From Actinomadura spongiicola (GTDB lineage Bacteria; Actinomycetota; Actinomycetes; Streptosporangiales; Streptosporangiaceae): a stretch of 64,000 bases of DNA. The translations under genes and the position numbers were made by a program. Position 1 is the first letter of the stretch; every line of letters starts with the position of its first letter. The DNA is taken from assembly GCF_003432485.1 (NCBI RefSeq), contig NZ_QVNQ01000010.1, forward strand, positions 62,001 through 126,000, read 5' to 3'. The notes beneath the pieces were generated by a model that made no database searches, was not told where the DNA came from, and saw nothing but the letters and a program-made list of their open reading frames with translations. This document shows, piece after piece, positions 32,107-40,975 of this stretch.

Positions 32107-33014
32107 GTTCGCAGGCGTGCCAGGGTGGAGACCGGGCCGAGGTGGCCGAGCTTGTCGGGGTTGTTCACCGATCGGATCGTCTGGATCTCGCCGTCGGCGA
32201 CATCGAGTTCGATCACGCCGACGACATACCCCTCGGTGTCGTAGAGGACGGCGCCCGGACGTCCGTTGACACCGGCCGGGCGGATGGAGATGCCGAGGGT
32301 CCGGGCCCGGTCGAAAGTGCCGATGAGCAACCGCGTGACCCGCTCGCGTCCAGCGATAGCGCGCGTGACCGTCTGCGCCTTGCCGCCGCCGTCGCCGCGG
32401 AGGATCACGTCCGGGGCGAGCATGCCGAGCAGCGCCTCCATGTCGCCGCCCGTGGCGGCCTCGAAGAACCTCCGGGCGAACTCCCCGCCTTCCGCCCGCC
32501 GCACCGGGTCGTCCCGCCGCGGTGGGGCCCCGGCGGCGACGCGTCGCCTGGCGCGGGCGAAGATCTGCCGACAGTTCACCTCGGTCTTGCCGGTGATCCT
32601 CGCGACGTCCCCGTACCCGTACCCGAACACCTCGCGGAGCATGAACACCGCCCGCTCCACCGGTCGTAGGGCCTCCAGCAGGACGAGGAACGCCATCGAC
32701 AGCGAGTCGGCCAGTTCGGCGTGCTCGGCCGGGCCCGGCGCGTCGGCGGCGACGACGACCGGCTCCGGCAGCCAGTCCCCGACATACGTCTCCCGGCGCA
32801 CCCGCGCGGAACTCAGATAGTTGATGCCCAGCCGCGTCACCGCCGTCGTCAGGTACGCCTTCGGATCGGCGATCGTGGTCCCGGCCCGCCGCGCCCGGGT
32901 CAGGCCGAGGAACGCGTCCTGGACGATGTCCTCGGCGTCCCCCACGGACCCGGTCATCCCGTAGGCGATGGAGAACAGCAGCGGCCGGTACGTCTCATCC
33001 GGCGACCCAGGCAC
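32103..33014 (-). CDS. sigJ: ECF41-family RNA polymerase sigma factor (SigJ-like)
   Basis: Predicted 303 residues. Sigma-2 (RPLLFSIAYGMTGSVGDAEDIVQDAFL) and sigma-4 (ALRPVERAVFMLREVFGYGYGDVARITG) regions are followed by a SnoaL-like C-terminal domain (about 175-290). The ECF41 landmarks are all present: WLPEP near residue 80, DGGGK near 212 and NPDKL near 283. In this family the C-terminal extension replaces an anti-sigma factor and tunes activity. The gene overlaps the epimerase gene by 20 bp and is made with it. The last bases converge on the MarR gene. Confidence 0.92.
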   Translation of the reverse strand: MPGSPDETYRPLLFSIAYGMTGSVGDAEDIVQDAFLGLTRARRAGTTIADPKAYLTTAVTRLGINYLSSARVRRETYVGDWLPEPVVVAADAPGPAEHAELADSLSMAFLVLLEALRPVERAVFMLREVFGYGYGDVARITGKTEVNCRQIFARARRRVAAGAPPRRDDPVRRAEGGEFARRFFEAATGGDMEALLGMLAPDVILRGDGGGKAQTVTRAIAGRERVTRLLIGTFDRARTLGISIRPAGVNGRPGAVLYDTEGYVVGVIELDVADGEIQTIRSVNNPDKLGHLGPVSTLARLRT

Positions 33015-33927
33015 GGAACCCCTCCCTCCAGCTCGCGTACCGGGGCTCCCAGCCGAGGGTCTTCTTGGCCTTCGCGTTCGAGTACCCGCGCGAGGTGGTC
33101 ATCTGGGCGACGACGAACTCCCCGACGGCCGGACGCGCGAGCCAGGCGGGCACGCGCGGCGGCGGCTTGGCGCCCACGATCTCGGCCAGGTAGGGCAGCC
33201 ACTCCCGGACGGGCGCCGGATCGTCGTCCACGATGTTGTACACGCCGGGCGGCCCGCTCTCGATCGCGGTGACCGTCGCGAGCGCGGCGTCGGTGATCTC
33301 GATGAACGATGCGACGCCCGTGCCGCCGCCGATGAGCGGCATCCGCCGTCTGCGCACCGCGTCCAGCAGGACGTCCGAGGCGCCCGGCCCGTAGAACCCG
33401 CCGTAGCGCAGCACGATGCCCTCCGGCACCCGCGCCGGAACGGTCTCCTCCACATGCTCGATCGCGGCCCGGCCGCCACTGGCCGCCGGGATCGGCCGCC
33501 AGTCGTCGTGATCCTCCTCCGTCTTCGGCGGGCCGGGACGCCGGTCGGGCCCGAGGCCCGCGTAGCTCTGCGCGACGACCCTGCGGGTGCCGGCCCGTTC
33601 CGCCGCGTCGAGCAGGTTGTCGGTGCCGCGCGTGCGCAGCGCGTTCGTGGCGGCGAACAACTTGTCCGGTTTGCGGATGTCCCGCATGCCGCCGGTCAGC
33701 GCCGTCATCTGGTGGACGATCACGTCCGGCGCTGCGTCCAGGACCGCCGCGATCACGGCCTCGCGGTCCAGGCCGTCCAGGACGACCGGTTCCGCGCCCG
33801 CCTCCCGCAGGCCCGCGACCCTGCCGGGCTTCCGCGTGGTGGCCGTGACCTCGTGCCCCGCCGTGACCAGGCCGGGGACGAGATACCGCCCCAGCGCTCC
33901 GGTCGCCCCCGTGACGAAGACTCGCAT
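32995..33927 (-). CDS. NAD-dependent epimerase/dehydratase, ECF41 (COE) target
   Basis: Predicted 310 residues. It has the extended-SDR/epimerase fold with N-terminal VTGATGALGRYLVPGL, then MTALTGG and VVAQSYAGLGP. The usual catalytic YxxxK is not evident, which suggests an atypical or NmrA-like member. The C-terminal segment contains SNAKAKKTLGWEPRYASWREGF, normal for UDP-sugar epimerase relatives. ECF41 sigma factors are characteristically linked to one COE protein (carboxymuconolactone decarboxylase, oxidoreductase or epimerase). This is the epimerase case, and it starts downstream of a matching promoter. Confidence 0.88.
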   Translation of the reverse strand: MRVFVTGATGALGRYLVPGLVTAGHEVTATTRKPGRVAGLREAGAEPVVLDGLDREAVIAAVLDAAPDVIVHQMTALTGGMRDIRKPDKLFAATNALRTRGTDNLLDAAERAGTRRVVAQSYAGLGPDRRPGPPKTEEDHDDWRPIPAASGGRAAIEHVEETVPARVPEGIVLRYGGFYGPGASDVLLDAVRRRRMPLIGGGTGVASFIEITDAALATVTAIESGPPGVYNIVDDDPAPVREWLPYLAEIVGAKPPPRVPAWLARPAVGEFVVAQMTTSRGYSNAKAKKTLGWEPRYASWREGFRAWVAG

Positions 33928-33962
33928 GATCCTTCCCTCTCCGCGTGGTGCTTTGCCTTATA

Positions 33963-33989
33963 GACAGGGCACTACCCGGGTCTGTGACA
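33963..33989 (-). promoter_or_regulatory. ECF41-type promoter
   Basis: On the minus strand TGTCACA (33983-33989) is followed by exactly 16 nt and then TGTC (33963-33966). The ECF41 consensus is TGTCACA-N16-CGTC, so there is one mismatch. The -10 end is 36 nt upstream of the epimerase ATG, so the sigJ operon is probably autoregulated. Confidence 0.8.
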
Positions 33990-34045
33990 CCCAGGGGAAG
34001 TGGCGCGGCCGCCGTCGCGGACCCGCGACCGGATGGCGGCCAGGG

Positions 34046-34669
34046 TCAGGGGGAGTAGAGCCAGGGGTCGCGCAGGTCGTGGAAGGTCGCTTCCGCGTCG
34101 TAGTGCGTCATCTCCTCGTCGCGCCACTCCTTGAGGTCGGGCGGCATCGGTCTGCGCTCGCCCTCCCTCGCGTCCTCCTCGGTGGTGAAGAAGACCTCGA
34201 TGGTGCAGGCGCCGTCCGGGAAGACGATGAACAGGCCGCCGATGGTGTCCGGCCGCGCCTCGGCCATGGCCCGCGCCTCCTCGTCGGTCCAGAACGGGCG
34301 GAGGGCCTCCCGGTCGCGGACGCGGGTCTGGATGAGCTGGACGAACTCCGCCGTGTCCGAGCCTCCCGCGCCGAACTTCTCGACGTCGGTGCTCTCGTTG
34401 ACTGTGGGTTCGCCGTGGAGCAGTTCCGAGGTGGCCGCCCACCATTCGCGGTGGGCCCGGCGCCTGTCGTTGCGGTGGGCGGCCCGGGGGGACTTGAAGC
34501 GCGCCACCCAGATGAACGTGGCGTCGTCGTCGGTCACTCCGGCGGTCGAGCCCAGCCACCCTCGCGGGGCCAGGTCCCGATGCCAGCGGTCGAGCGCGTC
34601 ATGGAGCCCCGTCGGGTCGCGTGCTCTCCCCTGCGCGATCCGGACGTGCATCCTGCTCTGGAATGGCAT
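34046..34669 (-). CDS. Hypothetical protein (dimeric alpha/beta barrel-like)
   Basis: Predicted 207 residues from ATG 34669 (MPFQSRMHVRIAQG), which follows a G-rich ribosome binding site; ATG 34651 is also possible. The strands MHVRIAQG and FIWVARFKSPRAAHRN, then GLFIVFPDGACTIEVFF, suggest a ferredoxin-like or ABM-type fold. EWRDEEMTHYDAEATFHDLRDPWLYSP ends the protein. It is cytoplasmic with no signal. I do not recognise a named family; neighbours give no clue. Confidence 0.6.
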   Translation of the reverse strand: MPFQSRMHVRIAQGRARDPTGLHDALDRWHRDLAPRGWLGSTAGVTDDDATFIWVARFKSPRAAHRNDRRRAHREWWAATSELLHGEPTVNESTDVEKFGAGGSDTAEFVQLIQTRVRDREALRPFWTDEEARAMAEARPDTIGGLFIVFPDGACTIEVFFTTEEDAREGERRPMPPDLKEWRDEEMTHYDAEATFHDLRDPWLYSP

Positions 34670-34862
34670 CCCCCGCCCCCGCACGCTCCACCGCCCTCGG
34701 CCCTACAGCCTTACCCTGGGTCGCCGCGTCCTCACCTGGCGGCCGTCCCGGCGGGTCTTCGGGGGCGGACGATCATAAAGGGGATCGGTGGCGAGGTCAC
34801 GTGATAGCACCCCGTTCGTAAGGGGGAGGTGCGAAATCGGGGCATTTCACTAGGATGCCCAC

Positions 34863-36113
34863 GTGCACGAAGAGCGAGGTGTCCCGGACGACGGCATGCT
34901 GACCGCGCCGCTCCGGCTGGCGATCGACGGCCCGGGAAGCGGGTCGACAGACGAGCCGGCGGGCGGAACAGCCGTCGTGCCGGCCAACGGACCGGCCGCC
35001 GGGCCGACCGGTGGCGGGGAACGCGCGCTGCCGGTCGAAGCGGCACCGGTCAGGGTGTTCGCGAGGGACGTCGAGCGGCTCGCCGGGCTGGTGGGCCAGC
35101 TCGCCGCCGCCGCGTCCACGCTCGGTGAGCGGCTGGACGGCGAGGTGCGCGACACGCTCGACCAGGCGGAGACCGCGCTGGCCGAGGCGCGCGGCGCCCG
35201 CCGGCAGGCCGCCGAGGCCGACGAGCGGGCCCGGCAGGCCGAGGCGCGGGCGGAGGCCGCCGCGCGTGAGGTCGCCGCCGCGCAGGAGGAGTTGGAGAAG
35301 ACGACCGCCGCCGCGGCCGCCAGCGTCAGCGCCGCGCAGGAGAGCGAGGCGAACGCGTGGAAGGAGGCCGGTGCCGCGCAGCAGGCCCGTGCCACCGCCG
35401 CCAACGAGGTCGCGAACGCCGAGGGTCTCCGCAAGCGCGCCGAGACGGCGTGGAGCACCGAGCATCAGGCGCGCACCGACGCCGAACGGGAACGTGACGA
35501 TCTCGCGACCCGCCTCGCGGCCGAGCAGACCGCGCTCGCCACCGCGCAGGCCGAACTCGCGACCCTCCGGGTCGAGCTGACCGAGGCGCGTGCCCTCCTC
35601 AAGACCACGACCGAGGCCGAACGGCAGTTGCGCGCCGAGCTGGCGGCCGCCAAGGGCGAGATCGCGGGCCTCACCGTGGAACGTGACTCCGTCGTCGCAC
35701 GCGTCGCCGAACTGGCCACCCGCGCCGACCGCGCCGAGGAGCGGGCCGACGCCGCGGAGGTCCGCGCCGAGCGGGCCGAGCTGCGCGCGGACGGCGCCGA
35801 GATCCGCATCGACCGCGACGCCTCGACCGTCCGCGCCCTCCAGGACACGCTGCGCGCTGCGCTGGACCTCCCGTCCGTGGAGGACCTGCCCGAGGGCAAC
35901 GGGGTGCGGGTCGGCGACTCCGGCGCGGTCACCGCGCTGTCCGGTGCCCTGATCGGCGTGGACCAGATCCCGGCCGTCATGGACGGTGAACAGGCCGCGA
36001 GGTTCGCCCGCGCGCTCCTGGCCGTCCGCGTGCACCAGGCCACGCACCGGTCCGTGGAGGACGACCCGGAAACGGCCGTCGACGACGAGGCGCCCCCGGT
36101 CGACGACGAGTGA
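34863..36113 (+). CDS. Long coiled-coil protein (KfrA-like)
   Basis: Predicted 416 residues, GTG start with AGGA 7 nt upstream. After a low-complexity Gly/Pro/Thr N-terminus, residues about 75-320 are one long Ala/Glu/Arg/Gln heptad-rich coiled coil (ARGARRQAAEADERARQAEA and similar repeats). The C-terminal 90 residues contain VRALQDTLRAALDLPSVEDLPEG and end in an acidic tail. The composition resembles plasmid KfrA and streptomycete coiled-coil proteins of integrative elements. No DNA-binding domain is clear. A stem-like element lies at about 34806-34831 in its upstream region. Confidence 0.65.
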   Translation: MHEERGVPDDGMLTAPLRLAIDGPGSGSTDEPAGGTAVVPANGPAAGPTGGGERALPVEAAPVRVFARDVERLAGLVGQLAAAASTLGERLDGEVRDTLDQAETALAEARGARRQAAEADERARQAEARAEAAAREVAAAQEELEKTTAAAAASVSAAQESEANAWKEAGAAQQARATAANEVANAEGLRKRAETAWSTEHQARTDAERERDDLATRLAAEQTALATAQAELATLRVELTEARALLKTTTEAERQLRAELAAAKGEIAGLTVERDSVVARVAELATRADRAEERADAAEVRAERAELRADGAEIRIDRDASTVRALQDTLRAALDLPSVEDLPEGNGVRVGDSGAVTALSGALIGVDQIPAVMDGEQAARFARALLAVRVHQATHRSVEDDPETAVDDEAPPVDDE

Positions 36114-36120
36114 GCCCGGG

Positions 36121-36987
36121 TCAGCGCGGCGGGGCCTGGATCTTGCCGATGCCGAGCGTGTTCTCGGCGGGCATCAGACCGGTCTCCAGCACCTTGATCA
36201 GAATGGGCATCGTGAGTTCCGCGAGACGGTCGGCCTTGGCGGGGCCGAGCGTCCGCCACGGCTCGTAGGCGAGGTCGTCGGTCGTCCGCTCGACGGAGTC
36301 GCGCAGCTCGCGGCCCCGGTCGGTGGCGGTGCCGTCCGCGTGGACGAGCCCGCGGGACGCGAGCCGGTCACGGGCCGCGGCCCATTCGGCGTCCGTCCAG
36401 CCACGGCTCGCGAACGTCCTCACCGACGCGGCGCCGACGGCCGCGAACGAGACCAGCGCCTCCACCGGGTCGAGCCCGGCGGTGAGGAGCGCGGCCACAT
36501 GCCCGTCGCCGCGCTGCTCGCGCAGGATGCCGATGGCGTGCCAGAGGACGAGATGCGGCTCGTCCGGCCAGGGCAGGTCGGCGTTGGCGGCGGCGAGGGG
36601 ACGTCCCACGACGCTCGCGGCCTCCGCGGCGGCACGGGCGAGATCGGCGGCCTCACCGACGTCCAGGTCGTCCAGCAACGCCCTGTACATCCGGTCGACG
36701 GCCCGGACGCGGGCCTCCAGGACGCGGTCGGGCGACGCGACCGTCCAGGCCGCGGGAACGTACTCGGCGACCTTGCGCGGGCTGAAACTGTAGAAGGCGG
36801 CCGAGACGGCCTCGGCGCCGGCCGCGCCCAGCGGCGCGGCACGCCACGCGAAGTAGCTCGGCCATCGTTCGTCGACCGCGTACCCGAGCGCCTCGGCCTC
36901 CGCGAAGACCTCGGGCGAGTACCAGAACAGGGCGTGCAGGGGTTCGAGCTGATGCCACATCTGTCGAGCCAGCCCAGCGTCCGTCAT
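36121..36987 (-). CDS. SCO6745-family protein
   Basis: Predicted 288 residues. It begins ARQMWHQLEPLHALFWYSPEVFAEAEALGY and contains YFAWRAAPLGAAGAEAVSAAFYSFSP, then DLPWPDEPHLVLWHAIGILREQRGDGHVAALL. This arrangement is the SCO6745 family, two helical repeats of unknown role that is widespread in actinomycetes. The final LTMPILIKVLETGLMPAENTLGIG is less conserved. AGGAGGT lies 3 nt before the ATG and a TetR-like palindrome just upstream. Confidence 0.8.
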   Translation of the reverse strand: MTDAGLARQMWHQLEPLHALFWYSPEVFAEAEALGYAVDERWPSYFAWRAAPLGAAGAEAVSAAFYSFSPRKVAEYVPAAWTVASPDRVLEARVRAVDRMYRALLDDLDVGEAADLARAAAEAASVVGRPLAAANADLPWPDEPHLVLWHAIGILREQRGDGHVAALLTAGLDPVEALVSFAAVGAASVRTFASRGWTDAEWAAARDRLASRGLVHADGTATDRGRELRDSVERTTDDLAYEPWRTLGPAKADRLAELTMPILIKVLETGLMPAENTLGIGKIQAPPR

Positions 36988-37002
36988 GCGACCTCCTTGA
37001 AT

Positions 37003-37017
37003 CTTGTCACTGTCAAG
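37003..37017. promoter_or_regulatory. TetR-like imperfect palindrome
   Basis: CTTGTCACTGTCAAG, a near-perfect inverted repeat with one mismatch, lies 16 nt upstream of the SCO6745-family start codon. Such CTTGACA-type palindromes are common operators for small dimeric repressors. No TetR gene is adjacent. Confidence 0.45.
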
Positions 37018-37065
37018 ACTACCTGAGGGAGAAAACGTTCCGCGCAGGCCCGACCATTCCCTTGG

Positions 37066-37401
37066 TCAGCACATCTCGGAGAGCAGCGTGAGCCGTTCGC
37101 CGGTCTCGCTCTTCCAGACGCTCACGTGGTAGGTGACGCCCTTCTCGTTGCGGGGGACGTGCCGTTGCAGGTCGTCGACATGACCGGCCACGTGGGCGCC
37201 CCAGAAAGCCGCGCGCTCCTCGGACCGGAGCCAGGTCAGGACTTGTGAGGCGGACGCCTCGACGGCCACTCGTCCGGTCTTGCGGCGGAAGAATCGACGC
37301 GCGTCGCGCTCGGTTAGCCATTTCTGTTGCCGCCGCCACACGACTCCGTCGGGTCCGGCCCAGCGCGCACGGGACGGCCGCCACACGTTCTCATCAGACA
37401 T
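37066..37401 (-). CDS. Small hypothetical protein
   Basis: Predicted 111 residues, basic and Trp-rich: MSDENVWRPSRARWAGPDG, WRRQQKWLTERDARRFFRR, then LTWLRSEERAAFWGAHVAGHVDDLQRHVP and a strand-like HVSVWKSETGERLTLLSEMC. It looks like a small folded cytoplasmic protein. I do not recognise the family and the start lacks a strong ribosome binding site. Coding bias supports it as real. Confidence 0.5.
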   Translation of the reverse strand: MSDENVWRPSRARWAGPDGVVWRRQQKWLTERDARRFFRRKTGRVAVEASASQVLTWLRSEERAAFWGAHVAGHVDDLQRHVPRNEKGVTYHVSVWKSETGERLTLLSEMC

Positions 37402-37447
37402 AAGCCGATCTTGTCAGTGCGATCCTCCCGACGCCGGATGAAATAGG

Positions 37448-39007
37448 TCAAGTGGGGCGGATGGAGAGGGCGTGGTGGAAGACGTTGTGCGGGTCGTAGC
37501 GGCGTTTGGCCTGTTGGAGGCGGGTGTAGTTGGCTCCGTAGTAGAGGGCGTGCCAGGGGGTGGACGAGCCGTTCAGCTTCGGGTCGGCCAGGTCCGTGTC
37601 GGGGTAGTTGATGTAGGCGCCTTCGTCGGCGGTTCCGGCGGGGACGCCGCCGCCGCCGTCGGCGTAGACGTCCCGGTAGAGATCGCGGATCCAGCCCAGG
37701 TGGCGGGCGTCCTCGGCGGGGTCGTCCCAGCCGACGAGGAAGCCGACGATGAACATCGAGTCGCGGTGCGACACCGCGGTGGCGTCGGGGGCGACGGTGT
37801 TGACGCGTCCGCCGAACGTGTTGATGAACATGTGCCCGTACGGGTGGCCGTAGTCGGACCTGGTGAGATGGTGGTGGACGACGGCGAGCTGCCGATCGGT
37901 GAAGCCGCGGCGGCGCAGACCTGACTTGATCTTGATGCGGTGGAAGGGGCCGGGGCCGCCGCCCCAGCCCTTGGTGGCGGCGGTGAGCCAGGGCAGGGTC
38001 GACGTCTGGCGCCACGGCCGGACGTCGACGCCGTGGCCGAGCGCGTTCACCAGGTCGCCCAGCAGGCGGTTCGCGCCGGTGTCGGTGGCGACCTGCCCGG
38101 ACAGGGTGATGGTCTCGGACGGTCTGGTGGTGAGGGTGAACTCGCCGTAGAGGGCGGCGCCGGGTGAGCCGGGCGCCGAGTTGCGTTCCGTCCACCGTCC
38201 GTAGTTGCGGAGCAGCCGGATGAACGAGTCGCGGTCGAGGTCGTCCCACGGCCAGTCGAGCGAGAAGTCCAGCACCGTGGCGGGCGGTCTGGGCAGGGAG
38301 CGGGTCGGGGAACGGAACCAGTAGCGGGTCACGATGCCGAAGTTGCCGCCGCCTCCGCCGGTGTGCGCCCACCACAGTTCCCGATGGGGGTCGGACGGCT
38401 CGCGGGTGGCCACCACGCTCTTCGCCTTGCCGGAACGTCCGACAACGACGACTTCCACCGCGTACAGGTGGTCGACGGTCAGGCCGTGCAGTCGGCACAG
38501 GGCGCCGTAGCCGCCGCCGGTGATGTGCCCGCCCGCCCCCACGTCGGAGCCGGTGCCGCCGGGAATGGTGACGCCCCACCCCAGGTACAGCCGCCGGTAG
38601 ATCTCGCCCAGCGTGGCACCCGCCTCGACCATGAAGGCGTCGCGGCGCTCGTCGTACTCGACGGCCGTCATGGTGGAGATGTCGACGAGCATCCGGACGG
38701 CGGGGTCGTCGACGAAGTTCTCGAAGCCGTGGCCGCCGCTGCGGACGGCTACGCGTCGCCTCGTCCGTACCGCGTCGTCGACCGCCCGTACGACGTCGCG
38801 GGTGGACGTGACCACGCGGATCTGGTCGGGCCTGCCCTCGAACCGCCGGTTGTAGCCCCGGAGCACCAGGGAGCGGTAGCGAGGATCGTCGGGGCCCACC
38901 GTGATCGGCGGGTCCTTCCGGGGGGACGGGGCCGTACCGCCCATGGGGATGGCCGCCGCGCTGAGGGCGGCGCCGCGCAGGACGGCCCGTCGGGAATGGT
39001 CGGCCAC
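37448..39007 (-). CDS. FAD-linked oxidase, berberine-bridge-enzyme type, exported
   Basis: Predicted 519 residues from GTG 39007 (AGGAG upstream). The Tat-like signal is HSRRAVLRGAALSAAAIPMGG. The PP-loop FAD domain has VRSGGHGFENF, whose His can bind FAD covalently. VGAGGHITGGGYGALCRLHGLTVD carries the Cys of a bicovalent BBE flavin site. The substrate domain follows and the end is YYGANYTRLQQAKRRYDPHNVFHHALSI, a BBE C-terminus. Family members oxidise alcohols, sugars or alkaloids with O2. The substrate cannot be read. It is divergent from the histidine kinase gene. Confidence 0.9.
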   Translation of the reverse strand: MADHSRRAVLRGAALSAAAIPMGGTAPSPRKDPPITVGPDDPRYRSLVLRGYNRRFEGRPDQIRVVTSTRDVVRAVDDAVRTRRRVAVRSGGHGFENFVDDPAVRMLVDISTMTAVEYDERRDAFMVEAGATLGEIYRRLYLGWGVTIPGGTGSDVGAGGHITGGGYGALCRLHGLTVDHLYAVEVVVVGRSGKAKSVVATREPSDPHRELWWAHTGGGGGNFGIVTRYWFRSPTRSLPRPPATVLDFSLDWPWDDLDRDSFIRLLRNYGRWTERNSAPGSPGAALYGEFTLTTRPSETITLSGQVATDTGANRLLGDLVNALGHGVDVRPWRQTSTLPWLTAATKGWGGGPGPFHRIKIKSGLRRRGFTDRQLAVVHHHLTRSDYGHPYGHMFINTFGGRVNTVAPDATAVSHRDSMFIVGFLVGWDDPAEDARHLGWIRDLYRDVYADGGGGVPAGTADEGAYINYPDTDLADPKLNGSSTPWHALYYGANYTRLQQAKRRYDPHNVFHHALSIRPT

Positions 39008-39179
39008 GGTCGGCTCCTCCGGTCGAGTCGTCGGTACGCGGCCAGACTGGACCGTGCGGTGCGGTCGGGGCATCGGGCGATCCGGTGCATCCGGGTCGAT
39101 GGAAAGGCTCGAATTCCGGGGGTCGGCGTACAACTTTCTGCCGACGCCGCGCGGTCGCGACCCGGTTAAGTTGACCTTC

Positions 39180-40316
39180 ATGGGTCTGTGGGGACACCGG
39201 CGCGCGGTGTTCGACGCGGTGCTGGCGCTCGCCGTCGCCGCGACCACGGCGGCCGGGGACGGTGGCGTGGGCCGCTCGCTGGGCGGCCACGACATCGCCT
39301 TTCTGGACCGGGAGCCGCCGCTGTGGTTCGCGGTGCCGCTCGGGGCGCTCGTCGGCGTCGCGGTGTGGCGGCGGCGCCGGTGGCCGGAGTGCCTGGTCGT
39401 CCTGGCCCTGGCGGCGTGGGTGACGATGGGCGCGTTCGTCGCCCTGCTGTTGGCGCAGTACACGTTGGCGGAGCGCACCAAGTCCTGGCGCAGGGTGTCG
39501 GTCGGCACGCTGGTCGGTGCGGTGCTCGTCGGTTCGCCGGTGTGGCGGGAGGGCGGGCCCGACGCCGCGGTCCCGCTCGGCCTCGGTCTCTGCGCGGCGC
39601 CCGCGCTGCTGGGCCTGTACGTCGGGACGCGCCGTGAACTGGTCGCCAGGATGCGGGAGCGGGCCGAACGGGCCGAACGCGAGCAGCACCAGCGCGTCCT
39701 CCAGGCGCGCAGCGACGAACGCGCCCAGATCGCCCGCGACATGCACGACGTCGTCACGCACCGGGTGGCGTTGATGGTGCTGCACGCCACCGCGCTGGAG
39801 GCGGCGGCCGGACGGGACGCCGTCGCGATCGCCGGGCGGATCGGCGGGATCGGACGGGAGGCGCTGACCGAGTTGCGTTCGCTGGTGCAGGTGCTGCGCG
39901 CCGAGGAAGGCGCGCCGCTGGCGCCGCTTCCGGGCCTCGCCGATCTGCGGGACCTGATAGCCCAGTCCCGCGACGCGGGCACGCCGGTCACGCTGGATCT
40001 GGTCGACGAGTCCGGCGACCCGCCACCCGCGATGGTCGGGCACGCGGTGTACCGGGTCGTCCAGGAGGCGCTGGCCAACGTGCACAAACACGCGGGCGGC
40101 GCGCATGCCCACGTGCGCGTTCGGCGGACCCCCACGGAGCTGCGGCTGTCGGTGACCAACGGACGCGGCGGCGGTTCCGTCCTGCCCGGCGGAGGTCACG
40201 GCCTGCTCGGCGTCGCCGAGCGGATCCGGCTCGTCGGCGGGCGGCTCACCGCGGGGCCGACGTCCGAGGGCGGTTTCGAGATCAGCGCCGAGGTGCCCCT
40301 GGAGCACGGCCGATGA
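39180..40316 (+). CDS. Two-component sensor histidine kinase (NarL-type partner)
   Basis: Predicted 378 residues from ATG 39180. The N-terminal region has about four membrane segments (FDAVLALAVAATTAAG, LWFAVPLGALVGVAVW, CLVVLALAAWVTMGAFVALLLA and GLGLCAAPALLGLYVG). A HisKA_3 domain follows with ARDMHDVVTHRVALM (phospho-acceptor His189). The HATPase_c domain has VYRVVQEALANVHKHA (N box) and GGHGLLGVAERI (G box). It would autophosphorylate in response to an unknown membrane or envelope signal and pass phosphate to the response regulator encoded 4 bp inside its stop codon. Confidence 0.92.
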   Translation: MGLWGHRRAVFDAVLALAVAATTAAGDGGVGRSLGGHDIAFLDREPPLWFAVPLGALVGVAVWRRRRWPECLVVLALAAWVTMGAFVALLLAQYTLAERTKSWRRVSVGTLVGAVLVGSPVWREGGPDAAVPLGLGLCAAPALLGLYVGTRRELVARMRERAERAEREQHQRVLQARSDERAQIARDMHDVVTHRVALMVLHATALEAAAGRDAVAIAGRIGGIGREALTELRSLVQVLRAEEGAPLAPLPGLADLRDLIAQSRDAGTPVTLDLVDESGDPPPAMVGHAVYRVVQEALANVHKHAGGAHAHVRVRRTPTELRLSVTNGRGGGSVLPGGGHGLLGVAERIRLVGGRLTAGPTSEGGFEISAEVPLEHGR

Positions 40317-40972
40317 GCGAGCCGATCCGGGTCCTGGTCGTGGACGACGAGTGGATGGTGCGCGCGATGCTGCGGACCATCATGGAGACCGCTCCGGACA
40401 TCACGGTGGTCGGCGAGGCCGCGGACGGCGACGAGGCGGTGCGCCGGGCGCTGACGGATCGTCCCGACGTGGTTCTGATGGACATCCGGATGCCGCGCGC
40501 CGACGGCCTGACCGCCACCGAGCGCCTCGCCCGGCTCGCCCACCCGCCGAACGTCGTGGTGCTGACCACGTTCAATCTGGACGAGTACGTTCATTCCGCG
40601 CTGCGGCTCGGCGCGGCCGGTTTCCTGCTGAAGGACGCCTCCGCGCAGGAGATCATTCTCGCCGTCCGGAGCGCGGCCCGGGGCGACGCCATGCTCTCCC
40701 CCAAGGTCACCCGGCGGCTGCTCCAGGATTTCGTGGACGCCGAACCGGGGCGGGCTCGGGCCCGGGAACGCCTTTCGGTGTTGACCGGTAAGGAACGCGA
40801 GGTGCTCATCGCGGTGGGCGGCGGGCTTTCCAACGCCGACATCGCGGCGACCCACCATATGAGCGAGGCGACGGTGAAGACCCATGTGAGCCGCATCCTC
40901 ACGAAGCTTTCCCTCACCAACCGCGTCCAGGCCGCCATTCTCGCCCACGAGGCCGGGCTACTCGGCAAATGA
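40313..40972 (+). CDS. NarL/FixJ-family response regulator
   Basis: Predicted 219 residues. The receiver has acidic pocket Asp11/Asp12, phospho-acceptor Asp57 in VVLMDIRMP, TT in VVLTTFNLDEY and the Lys in LLKDAS. The C-terminal LuxR-type HTH reads LTGKEREVLIAVGGGLSNADIAATHHMSEATVKTHVSRILTKL. The ATG overlaps the kinase stop by 4 bp (ATGA), so the pair is stoichiometric. Targets are unknown; the convergent PoxB gene is only 3 bp away. Confidence 0.95.
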   Translation: MSEPIRVLVVDDEWMVRAMLRTIMETAPDITVVGEAADGDEAVRRALTDRPDVVLMDIRMPRADGLTATERLARLAHPPNVVVLTTFNLDEYVHSALRLGAAGFLLKDASAQEIILAVRSAARGDAMLSPKVTRRLLQDFVDAEPGRARARERLSVLTGKEREVLIAVGGGLSNADIAATHHMSEATVKTHVSRILTKLSLTNRVQAAILAHEAGLLGK

Positions 40973-40975
40973 GCC

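Noticed and set aside
37314..40307. 997-codon open frame on the minus strand
   Set aside because: It is a frame shadow of the flavo-oxidase on the same strand and antisense to the kinase. Its Arg/Pro/His-rich composition has no domain, whereas the overlapping genes have clear catalytic motifs.
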